NCBI RefSeq assembly: GCF_900099655.1
Contig: NZ_FNDC01000008.1
Coordinates: forward strand, 62,001 to 126,000
Length of the DNA: 64,000 nucleotides
Direction: 5' to 3'
Source: Planococcus glaciei
GTDB lineage: Bacteria > Bacillota > Bacilli > Bacillales_A > Planococcaceae
Positions 8,485-17,365 of the stretch are shown piece after piece. How positions within the stretch are numbered: position 1 is the stretch's first letter; each line of letters opens with the position of its first letter. The translations under genes were made by a program, and so were the position numbers. The notes below the pieces were generated by a model. It did not search any database, was not told the origin of the DNA, and saw nothing but the letters and a program-made list of their open reading frames with translations.

Positions 8485-9480
8485 ATGCCACTTGAAATTG
8501 TACGCAACGATATTACGAATATGCAGACGGATGCGATTGTCAATGCCGCGAATTCATCGCTTCAAATGGGCGGTGGGGTTTGCGGAGCGATTTTCCGCGC
8601 GGCGGGAGCCAAAGAATTGCAGACGGCCTGTGACCGAATTGGCCATTGCCCGACTGGAGGAGCCGTCGAGACGCCGGCTTTTCGTTTGCAGGCCGATTAC
8701 ATCATCCATGCGGTTGGTCCGATTTGGCGGGGCGGGAAAGAAAGGGAAGAAGAATTGCTGCGGTCCTGCTATCAAAAATCGCTGGAACTCGCGGCTTCGC
8801 TCGGATGCGAATCGATTGCGTTTCCGCTGATTTCTGCCGGCATTTACGGGTACCCGAAAGACCAGGCACTGCAGGCCGCCATTTCGGAAATCCATCATTT
8901 TTTGCTGGACCATGAAATGCTCGTGTATCTTGTGGTCTTTGACAAGCAATCGTTTGGCATCAGCGAAAAATTGTATCGATCCGTCAAGCAATTTGTCGAT
9001 GAAAATTACATCGATGAACAGGAAATCCGCTATCCCCGGAACCGCAAAATGGTGGAGCAGGACATTATGGCCGATGCGGCGTTTGGACAATTAGAGCAGT
9101 CCATCTCACAGGGCGGGCTGGAAGAAGCGTTAAAGCGGATGAATGAACCGTTTTCTGTGCGTTTGCTGCGGTTTATCGACGAAAAAAACATGAGCGATGT
9201 GGACACATATAAAAAAGCGAATATCGACCGCAAACTGTTCTCGAAAATCCGCAATTCCAAGAATTATACGCCGATGAAAAAAACAGTCATCGCCTTTGCA
9301 ATCGCCTTGCAGCTCGATTTGGATGAAACCGAAGAATTGTTGGATTCAGCAGGCTATACCCTGACCCGCAGCAATAAATTCGATGTTATCATCGAATATT
9401 TTATTGAACAGGAAAATTACCGCATCCATGAAATCAATGAAGCCTTGTTCGCTTTCGACCAGCCGCTCCTCGGTGCTTAA
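8485..9480 (+). CDS. Macro-domain (ADP-ribose-binding/hydrolase) protein with conserved helical C-terminal domain
   Basis: A 331-residue protein. Residues 1 to about 170 form a macro domain: DAIVNAANSSLQMGGGV (ligand-binding loop 1), DYIIHAVGP, and ISAGIYGYP (loop 2, diphosphate binding). Such domains bind ADP-ribose and often remove O-acetyl or protein-linked ADP-ribose. Residues about 205-331 form a separate all-helical domain (YKKANIDRKLFSKIR, KKTVIAFAIAL, AGYTLTRSNKFDVIIEYFI) that looks helix-turn-helix-like and that I recall as a recurrent partner of macro domains in Firmicutes. ATG 8485 follows AAGGAG (8469-8474). The VWA gene follows 82 bp downstream on the same strand, probably co-transcribed. 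Confidence 0.88.
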   Translation: MPLEIVRNDITNMQTDAIVNAANSSLQMGGGVCGAIFRAAGAKELQTACDRIGHCPTGGAVETPAFRLQADYIIHAVGPIWRGGKEREEELLRSCYQKSLELAASLGCESIAFPLISAGIYGYPKDQALQAAISEIHHFLLDHEMLVYLVVFDKQSFGISEKLYRSVKQFVDENYIDEQEIRYPRNRKMVEQDIMADAAFGQLEQSISQGGLEEALKRMNEPFSVRLLRFIDEKNMSDVDTYKKANIDRKLFSKIRNSKNYTPMKKTVIAFAIALQLDLDETEELLDSAGYTLTRSNKFDVIIEYFIEQENYRIHEINEALFAFDQPLLGA

Positions 9481-9562
9481 AGTGTCGCTTTTCAAGCGAC
9501 CCTCCGGACAAGGAAAAAGCATATCCTTTAGTTGTAGCACAAAATTAAAGGAGGAGTTTTAA

Positions 9563-10210
9563 ATGACGAAGAACGACAGTACAGAATTGGTATTTATTCT
9601 CGACAAGAGCGGATCAATGGGTGGATTGGAAAGCGACACGATCGGCGGATTCAACGCGTTGCTCAACAAACAGAGAAAAGAACCGGGCGAAGTGAAAGTC
9701 ACCACGGTGCTGTTTAACCACAACTACGAACTTCTTCACGACCGGTTGCCGATCCATGGCATTTCGCCGTTGACGGAAAAGGACTATGAAGTCGGCGGCA
9801 CCACGGCGCTGCTTGACGCCATTGGTTCAACGATCAACAAAATCGGCAATGTGCAAAAACGGACAAGCGAAGACCAGCGGGCGGGAAAAGTGCTTTTTGT
9901 CGTCACGACGGACGGTTTGGAAAATGCCAGCTGTGAATATACCCATAAAAAGATCCAGTCGATGATCAATATGCAAAAAGAAGCGTACGGCTGGGAATTC
10001 ATTTTTATCGGGGCGAACATTGATGCAGTCAAAACTGCAAAAGAGTTCGGCATCGCGGAAGAATTTGCGGTCAATTACCATGCCGATGAAGAAGGGACAG
10101 AACTGAACTACCGAGTGATGAGCGAAACCATCAGTTCGTTTCGGCAAGGGAAGAAATTGGACCGTTCCTGGAAAAAAGACATTGAAGCAGATTTTAAATC
10201 CCGCAAATGA
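9563..10210 (+). CDS. VWA-domain protein, TerY-like
   Basis: A 215-residue single von Willebrand factor A domain. The metal-ion-dependent adhesion site is intact: D14-K-S-G-S-M-G, a Thr in the GGTTALLDAIG loop and the TTDGLEN loop. There is no signal peptide or membrane segment, so it acts in the cytosol, probably as a metal-dependent protein-binding module, as in TerY-type proteins of tellurite/stress systems. AAAGGAGGAG sits just upstream of ATG 9563. A small hairpin (GTCGCTT/AAGCGAC) lies between it and the macro gene. No TerD, kinase or AAA+ partner is present in the window, so the complex it joins is unknown. Confidence 0.85.
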   Translation: MTKNDSTELVFILDKSGSMGGLESDTIGGFNALLNKQRKEPGEVKVTTVLFNHNYELLHDRLPIHGISPLTEKDYEVGGTTALLDAIGSTINKIGNVQKRTSEDQRAGKVLFVVTTDGLENASCEYTHKKIQSMINMQKEAYGWEFIFIGANIDAVKTAKEFGIAEEFAVNYHADEEGTELNYRVMSETISSFRQGKKLDRSWKKDIEADFKSRK

Positions 10211-10251
10211 ACGCGCCTGGGTTTAATGCATATGTATAATTTATAAGCGAG

Positions 10252-10402
10252 AAAGGAGTTGTCCCAAAAGTAATTTGCGACAACTCCTTTGCGACGAAGC
10301 TAGCGCAGCGATGAAGGAGCAATAGTACTCCCCAACGCTTTATTAGAAGCAGGGGGCTGTCCAATAAGTCTGTTATTCGACTTATTGGACAGCCCCTTTT
10401 TT
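10252..10402 (+). repeat. Two-hairpin dispersed repeat, copy 1 (151 bp)
   Basis: The element begins with a hairpin (AAAGGAGTTGTC 10252-10263 / GACAACTCCTTT 10279-10290), continues with a conserved middle that includes small potential stems (GGAG..CTCC, GCTT..AAGC), and ends with an 18-bp hairpin (GGGGCTGTCCAATAAGTC and its complement) plus six Ts. It differs from copy 2 (29008-29164) by three substitutions and one 6-nt indel. It lies 41 nt after the VWA stop and probably terminates that transcript. The start of the next gene is 149 nt beyond its end. Confidence 0.9.
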
Positions 10403-10551
10403 CCGTAGTTGCATTCTTCCGCATAGCCTATTCAGAAGTTTCTCCGGCAAAATTTCAATTTGGGAAAGTGGATTCGTCATTCTTTTTTGCACATGTTCAT
10501 CCAACACCGGGTATACCTTTATATAGAAGAAAAAGAAAAGAGGCGAGAAAA

Positions 10552-11112
10552 GTGAAAAAGCAAATCTTGTTTATTCACAGTGCCGGTCCGCAAGGCGAGA
10601 CGCAGGGCAGCGGTAGGTTGATTCGTTATTTGGAGAAGGAGCTGGACGGAGATTTTGAATTGCGCCATCCGGCAATGCCTGCACCGGAACATCCTGTGTA
10701 TGAAAACTGGAAACGGCAAATAAAAGAAGGCTTTACGGATTTTAGAGAGGACTCTATTTTAATCGGCCATTCATTGGGCGGATCGGCGCTGCTGAAACTT
10801 TTGTCGGAAGAAAAAATGGAGCCTCGCATTTCGGCACTCCTATTAATTGCTTCCCCGGTATGGGGGATGAACACCGATTGGGGCAAAGAAGATTTCCAAT
10901 TGGCTTCCGGCTTTTCATCAAAGCTGCCGGAAAGCCTGGATATATCCCTTTTTTATAGTGCCCATGACGATGTGGTGCCATTTGAACATGGTGCCAAATA
11001 TGCCGAACTGCTGCCGTCAGCGCGCCTCAGACAAATCCCCGGCAATAGCCATTTGTTTGAAAACGGCTTGCCGGAATTAGTGGAAGAAATCAAGCGCATT
11101 AAGCTGAAATGA
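10552..11112 (+). CDS. Small alpha/beta serine hydrolase, RBBP9/YdeN type
   Basis: A 186-residue alpha/beta hydrolase. It starts directly with beta-strand ILFIHSAGPQGETQGSG and has the nucleophile elbow GHSLGGS, a catalytic Asp in YSAHDDVVPF and a His near the end in GNSHLFENGLPE. Substrate is unknown; the family includes small-ester hydrolases. GTG 10552 (MKKQILFIHS) is preferred with AGAGGCGAG just upstream; a longer in-frame ATG at 10468 would add residues unlike the fold's start. No operon partner is evident. Confidence 0.82.
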   Translation: MKKQILFIHSAGPQGETQGSGRLIRYLEKELDGDFELRHPAMPAPEHPVYENWKRQIKEGFTDFREDSILIGHSLGGSALLKLLSEEKMEPRISALLLIASPVWGMNTDWGKEDFQLASGFSSKLPESLDISLFYSAHDDVVPFEHGAKYAELLPSARLRQIPGNSHLFENGLPELVEEIKRIKLK

Positions 11113-11242
11113 AAGACAGATTTGCAAAAATGAAAAAAGGGTATAGGAGCGTATAAAATTTTCGGCTTTTGCCACGGACAGTTGAATGATTCAGCTTCAA
11201 TTGAAGTTCACTACACTACCAAACAGAAAGAGTGGGATATGC

Positions 11243-12223
11243 ATGGAAAAAAGAAAACTTGGCCAGCAAGGGCTGGAAGTTTCCGCAATCGGCTTAGGGT
11301 GCATGGGCATGTCGGAATTTTACAGCGGACGGGACGATCAGGAGTCTTTCAAAACCATCCATCATGCCATTGACCAAGGCATTACACTGTTGGATACGGC
11401 AGATATGTATGGTGTCGGGGCCAATGAGGAATTGGTGGGGCGCGCTATCAGAGGCAAGCGGGAGCAAGTGATTGTTGCGACCAAATTCGGCAATGTCCGA
11501 GGAGAAGACGGCTCTTTCCAAGGCATCAACGGGCATCCCGACTATGTGAAAAAAGCGTGTGATGCCAGCCTCATCCGCTTGGGCCTTGATACCATCGATT
11601 TGTATTACCAGCACCGGGTTGACCCGAACGTGCCGATTGAAGAGACCATCGGTGCGATGAGCGATTTGGTCCAACAGGGAAAAGTCCGGTATCTCGGCAT
11701 GTCGGAAGCGGCTCCCGCAACGATCCGGAAAGCGGCCGCGGTGCATCCGATCAGTGCACTGCAAACCGAATACTCGCTGTGGAGCCGGGATGTGGAAGAT
11801 GAAATTTTGCCGCTCTGCCGGGAACTCGGCATCGGCTTTGTGCCGTACAGCCCGCTTGGAAGAGGATTCTTAACGGGCCAGATCAAAACCTTCGAAGACT
11901 TGGCAGAAGACGATTACCGCCGATTTTCACCCCGTTTCCAAGGAGCGAACTTCCAAAAAAACTTGGATCTGGTCACGAAAATCGAAGAAATGGCAAGTGA
12001 CAAAGGATGCCGGCCGGCTCAGCTCGCCCTTGCCTGGTTGCTCGCTCAAGGAGAAGATATCGTCCCGATTCCAGGGACCAAGCGCATCAAATACCTGGAT
12101 GAAAACATCGGTGCGCTGAAAGTGGAATTAACAGAACAGGACTTGGCGCACATCAACCAATTGGCGCCTAAAGGTGCAGCAGCCGGCGACCGGTATCCCG
12201 ATATGAGAAGCGTTAATTTATGA
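11243..12223 (+). CDS. Aldo/keto reductase
   Basis: A 326-residue NADPH-dependent aldo/keto reductase of TIM-barrel fold. It has [11 protein letters not shown] at the first strand, D-x-A-DMYG with the catalytic Tyr, a Lys in VATKFG, the catalytic His in YYQHRVD, and the cofactor loop [16 protein letters not shown]. This places it in the AKR group that includes plant and bacterial YajO/IolS-like enzymes. Physiological substrates cannot be read from the sequence. ATG 11243 is used because a start at 11186 would add an unrelated N-terminal stretch; the ribosome-binding site (AGAGTGGGA) is weak. It converges on the hydrolase at 12299. Confidence 0.9.
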   Translation: MEKRKLGQQGLEVSAIGLGCMGMSEFYSGRDDQESFKTIHHAIDQGITLLDTADMYGVGANEELVGRAIRGKREQVIVATKFGNVRGEDGSFQGINGHPDYVKKACDASLIRLGLDTIDLYYQHRVDPNVPIEETIGAMSDLVQQGKVRYLGMSEAAPATIRKAAAVHPISALQTEYSLWSRDVEDEILPLCRELGIGFVPYSPLGRGFLTGQIKTFEDLAEDDYRRFSPRFQGANFQKNLDLVTKIEEMASDKGCRPAQLALAWLLAQGEDIVPIPGTKRIKYLDENIGALKVELTEQDLAHINQLAPKGAAAGDRYPDMRSVNL

Positions 12224-12242
12224 TGGAAATTCTATAAAAACA

Positions 12243-12277
12243 CTGAAAGCCTCTTTCCTGTTAGGGAAGAGGCTTTC
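12243..12277. terminator. Bidirectional hairpin between convergent genes
   Basis: CTGAAAGCCTCTTTCC pairs with GGGAAGAGGCTTTCGG. It lacks a long T tract, so termination strength is uncertain. Confidence 0.6.
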
Positions 12278-12298
12278 GGTAACTAATCGGGGCAGCAT

Positions 12299-13327
12299 TT
12301 ATTTTCCGGGTTGCGGGAGCACGTCTATTTCTGCTGCAAATTCCATAATGGCATCGATATAGAGCTTGGGTTTAAAAGCATGAATCACGTGGTTGGCGTG
12401 GATTTTCCGGTATTTCATATCGGGCACCAACTCTTTTATCCGGCCGGCATCTCGGTCATCCATCGCGCCGATCAAGCCGTGTTCCGGATAGCGCTGCCAA
12501 TCCGCATGGAGCACCAGAAGCGGGCATTGCACCCGTTTTAGCGCTTCGGCATGGTCGATGCCTTCGTAAAAACGCCCATCCACAAATGCCCGTGCAAAAT
12601 CCGGATCGAACATCGACAGCGATTTCAACAAGAGGCGCAGGGTGGAAGGGAAACCCGTTTCAATGGGCTGGCCGGGATGTACTTTTTCAAACTTGCGGAT
12701 TTTTTTGGACAAGTAGCGGACAACTTGCGGGGGCATCCGTTTTGTCCGTGTTTCCGACACCGGCATCTCCATGCCGTTAAAATAATTCGCCAAATCCCGG
12801 CTCGAAGGATTCCCAATATTTTCGACCAGTTTTGTTAAGCCGTTATAGACAAATCGGTCTTCTTCTTTAAAGCGGGGCATTTCAACAGAAAATACCGGTG
12901 TGTCTTCGAGTACGACGGCAGACACGAGATGAGGCAGATTGGCTGCGCACCATAAAGCGATAATGCCGCCGGAAGAATTGCCGGCAATCATTGCAGGCCG
13001 TTTGACAACCCCTGTCAAAAAAGCTTCCATGTCCTCTCCAATAATGCGCCAGGAATATCGCCCAGGCGTCCAACTGGATTTCCCATGCCCCCTGATGTCC
13101 AAGGCGAAAACTTGGAAATCGTTCGACAGCGGAACCAATACTTTCTGGTAGCTTTCCCACATGCCCATCTGTGCCGGAATCAGCACCAAAGGCGGCCCGT
13201 TGTCTGGTCCGACCACGTAATTGAACTTGATTTCCCCGGTGTCGAATTGGAATTCCTGAAATCCGGCTTTTTTCAATTTGGAAGATTTGATGGTCCCGGA
13301 TAAGTGCTCATATGGATTGGAGTACAT
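12299..13327 (-). CDS. Alpha/beta hydrolase
   Basis: A 342-residue alpha/beta-hydrolase-fold protein with an oxyanion-strand region LVLIPAQMGMWESY, the ALDIRGHGKS strand, nucleophile elbow GNSSGG, an Asp near VLHADWQRYPE and a His in HANHVIHAF close to the end. There is no signal peptide. The AGMW-like lid and moderate length resemble esterases or C-C hydrolases, but I cannot name a substrate. AGAAGGGG lies just before ATG 13327. It is divergent from the zinc-type dehydrogenase at 13515 and convergent with the aldo/keto reductase. Confidence 0.8.
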   Translation of the reverse strand: MYSNPYEHLSGTIKSSKLKKAGFQEFQFDTGEIKFNYVVGPDNGPPLVLIPAQMGMWESYQKVLVPLSNDFQVFALDIRGHGKSSWTPGRYSWRIIGEDMEAFLTGVVKRPAMIAGNSSGGIIALWCAANLPHLVSAVVLEDTPVFSVEMPRFKEEDRFVYNGLTKLVENIGNPSSRDLANYFNGMEMPVSETRTKRMPPQVVRYLSKKIRKFEKVHPGQPIETGFPSTLRLLLKSLSMFDPDFARAFVDGRFYEGIDHAEALKRVQCPLLVLHADWQRYPEHGLIGAMDDRDAGRIKELVPDMKYRKIHANHVIHAFKPKLYIDAIMEFAAEIDVLPQPGK

Positions 13328-13514
13328 AAAGCCCCTTCTTTCTCGGTTTCAGTTGTAATCATTATACTCAATTGGCAGATAACTTAGGGCAGATTTTAAA
13401 AAAGTCCTTATGAAATGGGAAAACCCAAAATGGGAAGGCGTTTTCCAAGAACCTTTTGGGGTAAGCAGTAATTAGGGACAAAATTGGAAATGAAAAAGGA
13501 AAGAGGCGAAGCAA

Positions 13515-14549
13515 GTGGCTGAAGAACAAATGAAAGCATTCGGATTTTATAAAAAAGGAGATATAACGAAAGCACCTCTATTTGAAATGGTTCATCTGGA
13601 CAGGCCTGTACCAAAAGGACGAAATTTGCTGGTCGAAGTGCGCGCCATTTCGGTCAACCCGACGGACCTGCGGACTCGCGACGCCAAAAAAGACGACGAC
13701 AAATCGTTGACGATCGTCGGGCGGGACGTCGCGGGTGTGGTAGTAGAAACCGGAGATGAGTGTTCGTTGTTCAAAGCCGGCGATGAAGTGTTCTATGCTG
13801 GAACAAGTGCGGCGCCCGGCGGCCACAGTGAATTCCATTTGGTCGATGAACGCCTTGTCGGCAAAAAACCGAAAAGCGTAGATTTTTCCGAAGCGGCTGC
13901 CTTGCCGTTGACGAGTGTGACCGTGTTTGAAGCGCTATTTGACCGTTTGAACATTTCAAGAAACGCCGCAGACAATGCCGGGAAGTCGATTTTGATCATT
14001 GGCGCAGCAGGCGGCGTCGGTTCAGTCGCCACCCAAATCGCTAAATTAGTGGGGCTGACGGTCATCGGGACAGCATCACGGCCGGAAACCGTCGAATGGG
14101 CACAAGCCCATGGCGCTGATCATATAATTAACCACCGCGAATCGCTTCCGGACCAAGTAAAAGGGCTGGGTATGGAAGGAGTCCATTATATTTTCTGTCT
14201 GACCAATATCGATGACCACATGGAGGCAATGGGGGAAATCATTTTGCCGCAAGGAAAAATATGCTCAATTCTTCCCGCTCAAAAACCGATCAACATGGCC
14301 TTTTTCTCAAAAAGCGTCACGTTTGCCTATGAGCTGATGTACACCCGCTCCGTTTTCCAGACAGAAGATATGATTCAGCAGCACCATTACCTTAATGACT
14401 TGGCCGATTGGGTGGACGCGGGCAAGGTCCGATCCACGCTGAACGAACAGTATCAGCCCATCTCTATTGAAAATCTGAAGAAAGCGTATGAACAGTTATT
14501 GACAGGCCGGACCATCGGGAAAATTGTGCTGGAAGGGCCTTTTGAATAA
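13515..14549 (+). CDS. Medium-chain alcohol dehydrogenase/quinone-oxidoreductase family protein (ZADH1-like)
   Basis: A 344-residue medium-chain dehydrogenase/reductase. The N-terminal GroES-like part has VEVRAISVNPTDLRTRD and the GRDVAGVV strand; the Rossmann half has LIIGAAGGVGSVATQIAKL for NADPH. Structural-zinc cysteines and the catalytic Cys are absent, so it is of the zinc-free quinone-reductase type despite the usual 'zinc-binding' label. A GTG start at 13515 (AAAGAGG upstream) gives five residues before MKAFGF; ATG 13530 is an alternative. It stands between a divergent hydrolase and pyruvate oxidase. Confidence 0.87.
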   Translation: MAEEQMKAFGFYKKGDITKAPLFEMVHLDRPVPKGRNLLVEVRAISVNPTDLRTRDAKKDDDKSLTIVGRDVAGVVVETGDECSLFKAGDEVFYAGTSAAPGGHSEFHLVDERLVGKKPKSVDFSEAAALPLTSVTVFEALFDRLNISRNAADNAGKSILIIGAAGGVGSVATQIAKLVGLTVIGTASRPETVEWAQAHGADHIINHRESLPDQVKGLGMEGVHYIFCLTNIDDHMEAMGEIILPQGKICSILPAQKPINMAFFSKSVTFAYELMYTRSVFQTEDMIQQHHYLNDLADWVDAGKVRSTLNEQYQPISIENLKKAYEQLLTGRTIGKIVLEGPFE

Positions 14550-14605
14550 GCGAATGAAGGTAGAAGAAATCCATCGTTAATTCATATGAGAAATGAGGGG
14601 AAGCA

Positions 14606-16204
14606 ATGTTTGAAAACACGGCAGGAAGTTATGTAATCGAAGGATTGAAAGAATGGGGCGTAGGCCACATTTACGGGATGCCCGGAGATTCCATCAACGA
14701 ATTTATGGAAGAATTGCGAAAAGAGGATGCCATTCGTTATATCCAAGTGCGGCATGAAGAAACCGGTGCGCTGGCAGCTGCCGCTTATTCGAAACTGACC
14801 GGCCAAATCGGCGTCTGCATGTCGATTGCCGGACCGGGTGCAGTCCACCTTCAAAATGGCTTATACGATGCCCAAAAAGACAAAACGCCGGTACTGGCGA
14901 TTGTCGGACAAGTGAGCAGTTCCACGCTGGGCACAGATACGTTCCAGGAGCTGAAATTGGAATCGATGTTTGAAGATGTGGCGGTCTACAATCGGCAAGT
15001 GCATGCAGCGGAACAATTGCCGGATATGCTGAATCAGGCCATCCGCACTGCGTATGCCGAAAAAGGGCCGGCCGTGTTGATTGTCTCGGATGATTTATTT
15101 GCCGAGAAGATTAAACGTGACATGCCGTTTACTTCCAGCGCTTACTCGGTTCCGAAAATACGCGCAGCTGAAGAAGATCTTCAGTCAGCCTTGGAATTGA
15201 TCCAGTCGGCGAAAAAACCGGTCATACTGGCCGGGAAAGGCGCTAGAGGGGCTGGCGCAGAACTCGCGGCATTTGCCGAGAAAATCAAAGCACCGATCAT
15301 TCTGTCGCTTCCTGCCAAAGGCATTGTTCCGGACTCCCATCCTTATAACTTGGGCCAGCTTGGGCAACTCGGCACTAAGCCATCTGAAGATGCGATGAAA
15401 GAAACCGATCTTGTGATTCTTGCCGGGACGGCATTCCCGTACCGTTCGTATTTGCCGGACAAAGCGCCGGCCATTCAAATCGACATTGAACCGAAAGTGA
15501 TCGGCAAATATTATCCCGCTACAGTGGGCATAGTGGGAGAGCTTGCTCCAACTTTATCCTGGTTCACCGAAAGAGCGAATGAAAAAGAAGAGGATTTCTT
15601 AACAAAGTATGCCCAAAAACGGGAAGCGTGGCATGCAGATCTGCAGAAAGACATGGACAAAGAAACGGATAAGCTGCAGCCGCAGCATGTGCTGGCCGAA
15701 GTGCAGCACATAATGGACGGAAATGCGGTTATTTCGCTTGATGTGGGAAGTGTGACCATCTGGACGGCCAAGTATTTGCAGCTTTCCGGCCAGTCGCTTG
15801 TCGTATCAGCTTGGCTTGCGACAATGGGCTGTGCACTGCCCGGTGCGATTGCGGCGAAATTGGCTTACCCCGGCCGCCAAGTGATTGGGCTGATCGGCGA
15901 CGGCGGCTTCTCGATCGGCATGCAGGATTTTGTTACAGCCGTCAAATATAAGCTGCCGATGACGCTGGTCGTCTTCAATAACCAAAAAATCCAGCTCATT
16001 GAAGATGAACAGGAACAAAAAGGCAACCCAGCCGATAATGTAGAACTTGCCAACATCGATTTTGCCGCTTTTGCCAAAGCCTGCGGCGGAATCGGCTATA
16101 CCGCAAGGAACCGCACAGAATTAAAGACGGCTCTGGCTAGTGCGAAAGCGAGCGGAAAGCCGGTCGTCATTGACGCTTATGTAGAAGACATCTCGGCGAT
16201 ATAA
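14606..16204 (+). CDS. Thiamine-diphosphate-dependent pyruvate oxidase (YdaP/PoxB type)
   Basis: A 532-residue ThDP enzyme with the classical three domains. The pyrimidine-binding domain has the catalytic Glu in QVRHEETGA, the central domain resembles that of acetolactate synthase/pyruvate oxidase, and the PP domain carries the GDGGFSIGMQDF..NN metal/ThDP motif. It best resembles B. subtilis YdaP, a general-stress pyruvate oxidase that converts pyruvate to acetate (or acetyl phosphate) and CO2. The C-terminus ends soon after the PP domain, without the long lipid-binding tail of E. coli PoxB. AGGGGAAGCA precedes ATG 14606. It is monocistronic. Confidence 0.88.
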   Translation: MFENTAGSYVIEGLKEWGVGHIYGMPGDSINEFMEELRKEDAIRYIQVRHEETGALAAAAYSKLTGQIGVCMSIAGPGAVHLQNGLYDAQKDKTPVLAIVGQVSSSTLGTDTFQELKLESMFEDVAVYNRQVHAAEQLPDMLNQAIRTAYAEKGPAVLIVSDDLFAEKIKRDMPFTSSAYSVPKIRAAEEDLQSALELIQSAKKPVILAGKGARGAGAELAAFAEKIKAPIILSLPAKGIVPDSHPYNLGQLGQLGTKPSEDAMKETDLVILAGTAFPYRSYLPDKAPAIQIDIEPKVIGKYYPATVGIVGELAPTLSWFTERANEKEEDFLTKYAQKREAWHADLQKDMDKETDKLQPQHVLAEVQHIMDGNAVISLDVGSVTIWTAKYLQLSGQSLVVSAWLATMGCALPGAIAAKLAYPGRQVIGLIGDGGFSIGMQDFVTAVKYKLPMTLVVFNNQKIQLIEDEQEQKGNPADNVELANIDFAAFAKACGGIGYTARNRTELKTALASAKASGKPVVIDAYVEDISAI

Positions 16205-16213
16205 GAACCGTCG

Positions 16214-16250
16214 GAACTCCTGAGGCTGCCTCGCCTTAGGGGTTCTTTTT
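16214..16250. terminator. Terminator between pyruvate oxidase and DUF4275 gene
   Basis: GAACTCCTGAGGC (16214-16226) pairs with GCCTTAGGGGTTC (16233-16245) with two wobble pairs, then Ts. It overlaps the last codons of the convergent gene. Confidence 0.75.
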
Positions 16251-16646
16251 GCGTTCAATGAAGTAAGGTCCGAGTTCCTTTTCGTGGGTTTTCATAAACG
16301 TCCACTGGCCACTCCAATCCATGGCATATACATCTTCGCCTGAAGCCTGAAGCAAATCTGATGCACTCATGCTGGCAGCGTTTTCAATCAGATACGCATC
16401 ATCGTGAAGTTCGAAAAAAACAGTGCATTTTCCTTTCGGCTGCTTTTGAAAAGCAGCCACTGCAGCTACACCGGAAAGAAATGCGGTTTCTTCATAGCTG
16501 CAAAGATGCCAAAGGTAGCTCTTCAGATAGATTTCTTTTTTCTTCTTGGGCGATAAATGGGATGCAAAATGCTCTTCCCATTGACCGCGTAAATACTTGC
16601 CCCATTTCGGGAGCTCTTTGTACTTCAGTTCCGATTGAAAGCACAA
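16236..16646 (-). CDS. DUF4275 family protein
   Basis: A 136-residue soluble protein with ELPKWGKYLRGQWEEHFASHLS, LWHLCSYEE and the end KTHEKELGPYF, the pattern of the Bacillus DUF4275 proteins. Function is unknown. Reading begins at a TTG (16646) with GAGGGA about 6 nt upstream; I see no better ATG start. The terminator of pyruvate oxidase lies across its stop codon. Confidence 0.75.
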   Translation of the reverse strand: MCFQSELKYKELPKWGKYLRGQWEEHFASHLSPKKKKEIYLKSYLWHLCSYEETAFLSGVAAVAAFQKQPKGKCTVFFELHDDAYLIENAASMSASDLLQASGEDVYAMDWSGQWTFMKTHEKELGPYFIERKKNP

Positions 16647-16814
16647 AATTTATCCCTCTTTTCGCCGTATAATGTTTCCTGCAACTTCTTTTATTATATA
16701 GCTTCCTTCGTAGAGAAGTCTTTAGCAATCGTTTTTGCTTCCTGATCCATCAGGCTGATTTTGAAACCAAAGCCGTTTTTTTTCGTAAAATAGGTGAAGA
16801 GGGGAGGGGACTTT

Positions 16815-17306
16815 ATGGAAAAGCAACCAAAGCTTAATCTGCCGAAACCGCGGCTGGCCGTTTTTCTCGATGCCGTTGCGCTGCTGGTATTTGCCGCATT
16901 GCTTATGTACTTGTTTGGCCAGTTTGCTTCTTTGCCGGATAAAGTGCCCGGGCATTATAATGGCGCCGGAGAAGTGGACCGTTGGGGCAGCAAAATAGAG
17001 TTGTTCATCTTGCCAATCATCGGAGCGGCCATGTGGGTTTTTATGTCCATCACTGAAAAGTACCCGCATACATTCAATTACTTGAATTTTTCCAAGGAGA
17101 AAGCTGAAGCCCATTATGTAAACGGAGTATTGATGATGAATGTCCTGAAAAATGAAATCGTTTTGTTGTTCAGTTTTCTGACTTACCAGAACATCCAGGT
17201 AGCCATTGGAAAAGCAGAAGGGTTAGGAGCAGGATTCATGCCGATTTTTTTGGCAGTCATCTTTGGCACCGTACTATTATTTATGATCCGGATGGTCCGG
17301 ATATAA
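16815..17306 (+). CDS. DUF1648 domain membrane protein
   Basis: A 163-residue protein with a TM segment at about 15-38, a short external loop containing LPDKVPGHYNGAGEVDRWG (the DUF1648 signature), a second TM, and two more TMs toward the C-terminus. In longer relatives this domain precedes SdpI-type immunity regions; here the protein is short. ATG 16815 follows GGGGAGGGGA. Function is unknown; it could be a stray immunity or regulator-linked membrane protein, but no bacteriocin-like gene is nearby. Confidence 0.78.
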   Translation: MEKQPKLNLPKPRLAVFLDAVALLVFAALLMYLFGQFASLPDKVPGHYNGAGEVDRWGSKIELFILPIIGAAMWVFMSITEKYPHTFNYLNFSKEKAEAHYVNGVLMMNVLKNEIVLLFSFLTYQNIQVAIGKAEGLGAGFMPIFLAVIFGTVLLFMIRMVRI

Positions 17307-17324
17307 AAGCCAGGGAAGGCTCCA

Positions 17325-17365
17325 AGCAAGTACGGAAACGTGCTTGCTTTTATTTTTTTTTTTTT
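17325..17365 (+). terminator. Terminator with 13-T homopolymer
   Basis: AGCAAGTAC (17325-17333) pairs with GTGCTTGCT (17340-17348), followed by TTTTA and a run of 13 T (17353-17365), an unusually long homopolymer for this window. Confidence 0.85.

Noticed and set aside
10280-10424. Minus-strand reading frame shared by both repeat copies (about 38 residues, kept in frame across the 6-nt indel)
   Set aside because: It lies across the terminator hairpins, has no ribosome-binding site, and its conservation follows from near-identity of the DNA. It would be worth revisiting only if more diverged copies keep the frame.
17353-17365. 13-T run as a frameshift or contingency locus
   Set aside because: It lies outside coding sequence, in the tail of a terminator.
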